Assembly: GCA_021155145.1 (NCBI GenBank) | Contig: JAJNPX010000354.1 | Span: 1-9,593 of the forward strand | Length of the DNA: 9,593 bases | Reading direction: 5' to 3' | Source of the DNA: Acidisarcina sp. | Lineage (GTDB): Bacteria > Acidobacteriota > Blastocatellia > Pyrinomonadales > Pyrinomonadaceae | Part shown: positions 6,220 to 9,593 of the stretch, piece after piece | How the letters are laid out: every line of letters begins with the position of its first letter | Numbering within the stretch: position 1 is the stretch's first letter | The notes under the pieces: model-generated | The model's input: the letters and a program-made list of their open reading frames with translations, nothing else | Database searches by the model: none | Told to the model about the DNA's origin: nothing | Translations under genes and position numbers: made by a program

Positions 6220-6729
6220 ATGAAGACCATCTATCTACTCCGTCACGCAAAATCGAGTTGGGACGATGATTCGCTTTCTGACTTTGAACGCCCACTGAAT
6301 CGACGCGGGCTCGCCACGGCGCCGTTCGTGGGCGAGGTGATGGCCAGCCGCGGTTATTCGCCTTCGGCGGTAATTTCGTCGCCCGCAAAAAGGGCCGCGA
6401 CGACCGCCGCTCTTGTTTGCGAAGCGGCAGGTCTCGAGGGAGATATCCGCTATGATGAACGCATCTACGAGGCGAGTCCCGGCTCGCTGACCACGGTTGT
6501 TTCCCAGCTCGACGATTCGCTCGCCTCAGCGATGATCGTCGGCCACAATCCGGGCATGGAATCGTTTATTCGGAGGCTGACCGGCGAGGTCGAACCGATG
6601 CCTACGGCCGCGTTGGCCGTTATCCAACTGAACATCGATTCCTGGAGTGAGATCGAGGCCGGTTCCGGTGTTCTGGTCGAGGTCATTCGCCCAAAGGACG
6701 AGAAGAGCACCGCGGGCGCCGCCGAATGA
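6220..6729 (+). CDS. sixA: SixA-type phosphohistidine phosphatase (histidine phosphatase superfamily)
   Basis: SixA removes phosphate from phosphohistidine residues on proteins (in E. coli from phosphotransfer domains such as ArcB Hpt and from NPr of the nitrogen PTS). The 169-residue protein (SixA is about 160) has the superfamily signature at its very start: MKTIYLLRHAKSSW with R8 and the nucleophile H9. R58 in SSPAKRAATTA and the second catalytic histidine H109 in IVGHNPGMES complete the phosphate pocket. E84 in RIYEAS is in the position of the general acid, by family analogy. RHAKSSW and the short length without a cap domain favour SixA over phosphoglycerate mutases. There is no Shine-Dalgarno before the ATG, and a promoter lies immediately upstream. 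phoB follows 118 bp downstream on the same strand but has its own regulatory region. The physiological target is unknown. Confidence 0.88.
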   Translation: MKTIYLLRHAKSSWDDDSLSDFERPLNRRGLATAPFVGEVMASRGYSPSAVISSPAKRAATTAALVCEAAGLEGDIRYDERIYEASPGSLTTVVSQLDDSLASAMIVGHNPGMESFIRRLTGEVEPMPTAALAVIQLNIDSWSEIEAGSGVLVEVIRPKDEKSTAGAAE

Positions 6730-6762
6730 GCAGGGCCGAGTCTCCCGTCCATTTCCCTTCAT

Positions 6763-6790
6763 TTAACATTCCGTTAACATTCTGTTAACA
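6763..6790 (+). promoter_or_regulatory. PHO-box-like triple repeat upstream of phoB
   Basis: TTAACA occurs three times exactly 11 bp apart (6763-6768, 6774-6779, 6785-6790). Counted with one preceding base, these are 7-bp units (TTTAACA, GTTAACA, GTTAACA) separated by 4-bp spacers (TTCC, TTCT). This is the layout of PhoB/PhoP-binding PHO boxes, and TTAACA matches the Bacillus PhoP repeat consensus. It lies 57 bp before the phoB start codon, which suggests autoregulation. A confident -10 was not found; TAGCCT (6811-6816) is one candidate. Confidence 0.75.
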
Positions 6791-6847
6791 CGTGCGTAAG
6801 TTTTCACACGTAGCCTGAACCCTTAGTTACGGGAAAAGGGACAAATT

Positions 6848-7534
6848 ATGCTGCAAAATATTCTCATCATCGAAGATGATGCAGATATCGCCGAAAGTTT
6901 GCATTACAACTTCAAGCGTGAGGGCTTTCGTGTGACCGTTGCCGAATCCGCCGAAAAGGGATTACGCCTCGCTCTTGACGAAAAACAAACGCCGGCGCTT
7001 GTCATTCTTGACCTTATGCTTCCCGGAATGAGCGGTATGGAACTTTGCCGCCGTCTTCGCCGCGAGGCAACGACCGAGAACACTCCGATAATCATGTTAA
7101 CGGCAAAGGCCGCCGAGACCGATAAGATCGCCGGGCTCGATATCGGTGCCGACGACTACATAGTAAAGCCCTTCTCTGTAAAGGAAGTGATAGCCCGTGT
7201 TCGGGCCGTGCTCCGGCGGGCCGAAAAAGAAGCATCGCCAAAGTATCGCGACGAACGGATTACCGTGGATTTTGAGGATATGCGTGTCGCGTGCGACGGA
7301 GAGGATGTGAAACTCACTCGCAAGGAATTCGCACTTCTCGAGCATCTCATACGCAGCCTCGGCCGGGTCGCTACACGTCAGCAGCTGCTCGATAACGTCT
7401 GGGGCTACAGCTATTTTGGCGACACAAGAACCCTCGACGTGCACATCCGCCGGCTCCGGCAGAAGATGGGCGACTGCGGTTCAAGCATTGAAACTGTAGT
7501 GGGAGTCGGTTATCGTTTCATCGGCAGTAAATGA
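6848..7534 (+). CDS. phoB: PhoB/PhoP-type response regulator (OmpR family)
   Basis: A DNA-binding response regulator for phosphate-limitation control. The 228-residue protein has a receiver domain (1-125) with acidic pocket D10/D11, phospho-acceptor D55 in LVILDLMLPG, T85 in IIMLTAKA and K107 in YIVKPFS. A winged-helix domain (about 135-226) contains LTRKEFALLEHL, the DTRTLDVHIRRLRQKMG recognition segment and the closing hairpin VVGVGYRFIG. All residues needed for phosphorylation are intact. It overlaps its partner kinase by four bases (ATGA), so the two are translationally coupled. The triple TTAACA repeat upstream is the expected binding site. The PhoB assignment rests on overall motif resemblance, the soluble PhoR-like kinase and the PHO-box-like repeats; pst and phoU genes are not in view. 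GGGA lies before the ATG as a weak ribosome binding site. Confidence 0.88.
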   Translation: MLQNILIIEDDADIAESLHYNFKREGFRVTVAESAEKGLRLALDEKQTPALVILDLMLPGMSGMELCRRLRREATTENTPIIMLTAKAAETDKIAGLDIGADDYIVKPFSVKEVIARVRAVLRRAEKEASPKYRDERITVDFEDMRVACDGEDVKLTRKEFALLEHLIRSLGRVATRQQLLDNVWGYSYFGDTRTLDVHIRRLRQKMGDCGSSIETVVGVGYRFIGSK

Positions 7535-8595
7535 ACGCCCCTGACAGAACAACGCCGAACGCGTCCGGCCATTCGAGGAACGGTCTGCTGAGGTCACTCA
7601 TCGACACGGCCCGCGAGGCCGTTTTTGTTGTCGACGATTCGATGAAGATCCGTGCCGCTAACCGGTCCGCGAGCGCGGTCTTTGGCCGCATTAACGGAAA
7701 CCTCGAAGACCGCCGCCTGACCGAAGTGATCCGCGACCTTCAGCTTCACGAGGCATTTCGCGTCGCGATCGCGGATCAGGAGACCGCGGACCTTCGCCTC
7801 GATATCGGTTCGCTCGAAAAACGCACTTTTGATATCCATATTGCTCCGCTTGACATCGAGGGTAGGCGTCACGCCGTCGGTTTCTTTTACGATGTCAGCC
7901 AGGTCGAGCGACTCGAGCGCGTCCGGCAGGAATTCTTGTCCAACATCTCGCACGAGCTTCGCACCCCGTTGACATCCATAATGGCTTTTGTCGAAACGCT
8001 CGAGGACGGAGCGATCGACGATAGCGAAAACAATCGGCGGTTTCTCGGCGTGATCCGTCGGAATGCGGAGCGTATGCATATGCTCATCGCAGATATTCTC
8101 GAACTCTCGCTTATCGAATCGGGTAACGTATCTATCGAAAAAGGGCAGGTTAGACTCGCGAATCTTGTTAACGAGATCTTTGATTCACTCTCGGCAAAGG
8201 CCGAGGAGCGCGAGGTCCTGCTCATCCATAACATTTCTCCCGAGGAGCGGGTATTCGCAGATCCCGGCCGGCTCGAACAGATGCTCACTAACCTGATCGA
8301 CAACGCGATCAAATTCAATCGCACCGGCGGAAGCGTCGACGTCGCTCTCGCCCGCACGCCCAACATGTCGCTCATAACGGTGGCGGACACGGGCGAGGGG
8401 ATAATGGCCGAACACCTCGGCCGCATCTTCGAGCGCTTCTACCGTCTCGACCGCGGACGCACCCGCGAGGTGGGCGGAACGGGCCTCGGCCTGGCGATCG
8501 TAAAGCATCTCGCGCGCCTCCACGGCGGCGAAGTTTCGGCCGAATCCGCGCTCGGCCGCGGGACGACCTTTTGCATCGAACTCCCTGCCGGATAA
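7531..8595 (+). CDS. phoR: PhoR-like sensor histidine kinase, soluble (PAS + HisKA + HATPase)
   Basis: The cognate kinase of the response regulator it overlaps by four bases. The 354-residue protein comprises a PAS domain (about 20-122, from LLRSLIDTAREAVFVVDD to GFFYDVS), a linker helix (VERLERVRQEF), a HisKA dimerisation domain with phospho-acceptor H141 in SNISHELRTPL, and a HATPase domain. The ATPase shows the N box LTNLIDNAIKF (N258), G1 box ADTGEGI, F box RIFERFYRLDRGR and G2 box GGTGLGLAI (315-323). No hydrophobic segment long enough to cross the membrane is present, so it should be cytoplasmic. E. coli PhoR carries N-terminal membrane helices before its PAS domain. Input is therefore likely through the PAS domain, for example by contact with PhoU and the Pst transporter, or through an unknown ligand. 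All catalytic boxes are intact. Confidence 0.88.
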   Translation: MNAPDRTTPNASGHSRNGLLRSLIDTAREAVFVVDDSMKIRAANRSASAVFGRINGNLEDRRLTEVIRDLQLHEAFRVAIADQETADLRLDIGSLEKRTFDIHIAPLDIEGRRHAVGFFYDVSQVERLERVRQEFLSNISHELRTPLTSIMAFVETLEDGAIDDSENNRRFLGVIRRNAERMHMLIADILELSLIESGNVSIEKGQVRLANLVNEIFDSLSAKAEEREVLLIHNISPEERVFADPGRLEQMLTNLIDNAIKFNRTGGSVDVALARTPNMSLITVADTGEGIMAEHLGRIFERFYRLDRGRTREVGGTGLGLAIVKHLARLHGGEVSAESALGRGTTFCIELPAG

Positions 8596-8597
8596 CG

Positions 8598-8630
8598 ACT
8601 TGCCGCCGGCCAAAATTCCTTACTTGCCGC
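8598..8630 (+). repeat. Direct repeat ACTTGCCGC upstream of the carD promoter
   Basis: The 9-mer ACTTGCCGC occurs at 8598-8606 and again at 8622-8630, a 24-bp period. The second copy ends 12 bp before the -10 box of the carD promoter. It could be an activator-binding pair or a chance duplication. Confidence 0.35.
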
Positions 8631-8639
8631 ATTGCAATG

Positions 8640-8648
8640 TGTTATAAT
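8640..8648 (+). promoter_or_regulatory. Extended -10 promoter of carD
   Basis: TGTTATAAT is a perfect extended -10 element (TGnTATAAT). At the usual 17-bp spacing the -35 region (TTACTT, 8620-8625) is poor, as is common when an extended -10 is present. Transcription would begin near 8655, giving a leader of about 90 nt before carD. Confidence 0.65.
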
Positions 8649-8686
8649 GGTTGAAACTTGAAAAGTCTCTACGGGCAAGGGCATTT

Positions 8687-8700
8687 CGCGTTTTTACGCG
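8687..8700 (+). other. Small hairpin in the carD leader
   Basis: CGCGT and ACGCG form a perfect 5-bp stem closed by a TTTT tetraloop within the predicted 90-nt leader of carD, 46 bases before the start codon. It is too short and T-poor downstream to be a terminator. A role in mRNA stability or translation is possible but unsupported. Confidence 0.3.
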
Positions 8701-8745
8701 TCTTACGTCGATCTCGCTAGCGGGGCCGACCGGAGGAAAAGGCCA

Positions 8746-9282
8746 ATGGAACTCAATATCGGTCAAAAGGTCGCATACCCAAGTCAAGGTGTATGCATGG
8801 TCGAAGGTGTCCAGAAAAAGACCGTCGGGGATCTGGCAATTCAGTTCTATTCGCTTCGCGTACTCAGCGACAATTCGATAATCTTTGTCCCGACCGCCAA
8901 CGCCGAAAGCGTTGGGCTCAGGCCCGTTATCAGCTCGCTTCAATGCAAGAAACTTATCAACCGCCTTTCGGCCGATTTCGATGAGATCTCCTGCGACTGG
9001 AAGACGCGCTCGAAGGAGTTTATGCAGCAGCTCCAATCGGGCGACGTTTTCGAGGCCGCCGACGTGCTGAAGAAGCTGACGTTTTTAAGCCACGAGAAAA
9101 AGCTCTCTTTCCGCGAACAAAACCTGCTCGAAAAATCGAAGTTCCTTATCATCTCCGAGATCACTAATGCCGATGCCGCCGACGAAGAGGCCCTTCGTGC
9201 GGAGATTGATCGGCTGGTCGAAGCGGCATGCCGAAAGCACCTTCGCTCACAGCCTAAAGTGATGACCGCGGCCATCCATTGA
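8746..9282 (+). CDS. carD: CarD/CdnL-family RNA-polymerase-binding transcription regulator
   Basis: CarD/CdnL proteins bind the RNA polymerase beta subunit and stabilise the open promoter complex, particularly at rRNA and growth-related promoters; in many bacteria they are essential. The 178-residue protein (usual length about 160-180) begins with the beta-rich RNAP-interaction domain (1 to about 55: MELNIGQKVAYPSQGVCMVE, then SIIFVPTANAESVGLRPV). A helical DNA-contacting domain follows (about 65-165). W85 in SCDWKTRSKEF falls at the same number as the tryptophan that wedges into the upstream edge of the -10 element in Mycobacterium CarD. The helix LQSGDVFEAADVLKKL is typical of the family. 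GGAGG nine bases before the ATG and a perfect extended -10 upstream indicate strong, independent expression. The last ten residues or so look disordered. Confidence 0.92.
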   Translation: MELNIGQKVAYPSQGVCMVEGVQKKTVGDLAIQFYSLRVLSDNSIIFVPTANAESVGLRPVISSLQCKKLINRLSADFDEISCDWKTRSKEFMQQLQSGDVFEAADVLKKLTFLSHEKKLSFREQNLLEKSKFLIISEITNADAADEEALRAEIDRLVEAACRKHLRSQPKVMTAAIH

Positions 9283-9293
9283 ATTTGTGGATT

Positions 9294-9322
9294 CGCGGGA
9301 GGGTTGCAGCCTATACTCCGCG
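9294..9322. terminator. Possible bidirectional terminator between carD and queF
   Basis: CGCGG (9294-9298) pairs with CCGCG (9318-9322) across a 19-nt segment that itself contains a weak AGG/CCT pairing. GTTTGTTT follows on the plus strand. It lies in the 46-bp gap between convergent genes. The stem is short, so confidence is low. Confidence 0.3.
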
Positions 9323-9328
9323 GTTTGT

Positions 9329-9593
9329 TTACGCTTTCTCGTAGCTCGCCCGGACGACCGTCTTGATGTTGCCCCGAACGTGAAAATCGCCCTCGATCTC
9401 TACCCGCAGCGGGTCGCACGCAGCAACAAAATCTTCCAGTATCATGTTGATAACATGCTCGTGAAACACCTTCACGTTTCGGAACGAATTTATGTAAAGC
9501 TTCAGGCTTTTCAGCTCGATGCAGCGTTCGTTGGGGACGTATTTCAGCTTGATGACAGCGAAATCCGGAAAATCCGAAAACGGGCAGATCGCG
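9329..9593 (-). CDS. queF: NADPH-dependent 7-cyano-7-deazaguanine reductase (5' part outside window)
   Basis: QueF reduces preQ0 to preQ1 in the cytoplasm, the last free-base step before insertion into tRNA on the way to queuosine. Only the C-terminal 87 residues are visible; the gene continues past the right edge. The visible part starts [16 protein letters not shown], containing the catalytic cysteine that forms the thioimide with preQ0 and the aspartate (PDF) that acts as proton donor. It continues with [16 protein letters not shown] and [16 protein letters not shown], where the FHE glutamate binds substrate, and ends ASYEKA before TAA at 9331-9329. These are the motifs of the short, single-domain (YkvM-type) QueF. 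The start and ribosome binding site cannot be judged. It converges with carD, and no other queuosine gene is in view. Confidence 0.93.
   Translation of the reverse strand, partial: AICPFSDFPDFAVIKLKYVPNERCIELKSLKLYINSFRNVKVFHEHVINMILEDFVAACDPLRVEIEGDFHVRGNIKTVVRASYEKA

Noticed and set aside
8620..9036. Minus-strand open frame of 138 codons opposite carD
   Set aside because: It is antisense to the conserved CarD RNAP-binding domain and the carD promoter, with no recognisable motif.

Overview
The window looks like a moderately GC-rich (my eye estimate is mid-50s %) chromosomal segment of a Gram-negative bacterium, most plausibly Acidobacteriota (Blastocatellia/Pyrinomonadaceae-like). This placement is an inference from the gene mix: a LysW carrier, a CarD regulator, a TonB receptor with an N-terminal carboxypeptidase-regulatory-like domain, and a PhoB/PhoR pair whose kinase lacks membrane segments. 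No mobile element, CRISPR array, tRNA or rRNA was seen. Most genes look ordinary; the more interesting signals are short regulatory structures between them.

Layout, left to right. A truncated lysW-like gene (minus strand, 1-158) faces away from a PfkB-family sugar/nucleoside kinase (319-1257). Next comes a seven-helix membrane diguanylate cyclase (1351-2565) with its own good sigma70-type promoter overlapping the kinase stop codon. A minus-strand block follows, transcribed from 6114 down to 2621: a small secreted His/Cys-containing protein, a ZnuD-like TonB-dependent receptor and a dienelactone-hydrolase-family protein. These may form one metal-uptake-associated transcription unit with structured leaders before the second and third genes. 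Divergent from this block is sixA (6220-6729), a phosphohistidine phosphatase. It is followed by phoB-phoR (6848-8595, 4-bp overlap), preceded by three exact TTAACA repeats at an 11-bp period, the architecture of a PHO box. A CarD/CdnL transcription regulator (8746-9282) has an extended -10 promoter and a strong ribosome binding site. Convergent with it is the 3' part of queF (minus strand, 9329-9593), for queuosine biosynthesis.

Functional reading. The right half is about phosphate sensing (PhoBR, autoregulated by the PHO box), with a histidine-phosphate phosphatase next door. The central minus-strand block is probably about acquiring a divalent metal, by similarity of the receptor to the zinc receptor ZnuD. 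The remaining genes (lysW, pfkB-type kinase, GGDEF, carD, queF) are housekeeping or signalling genes with no visible common theme.
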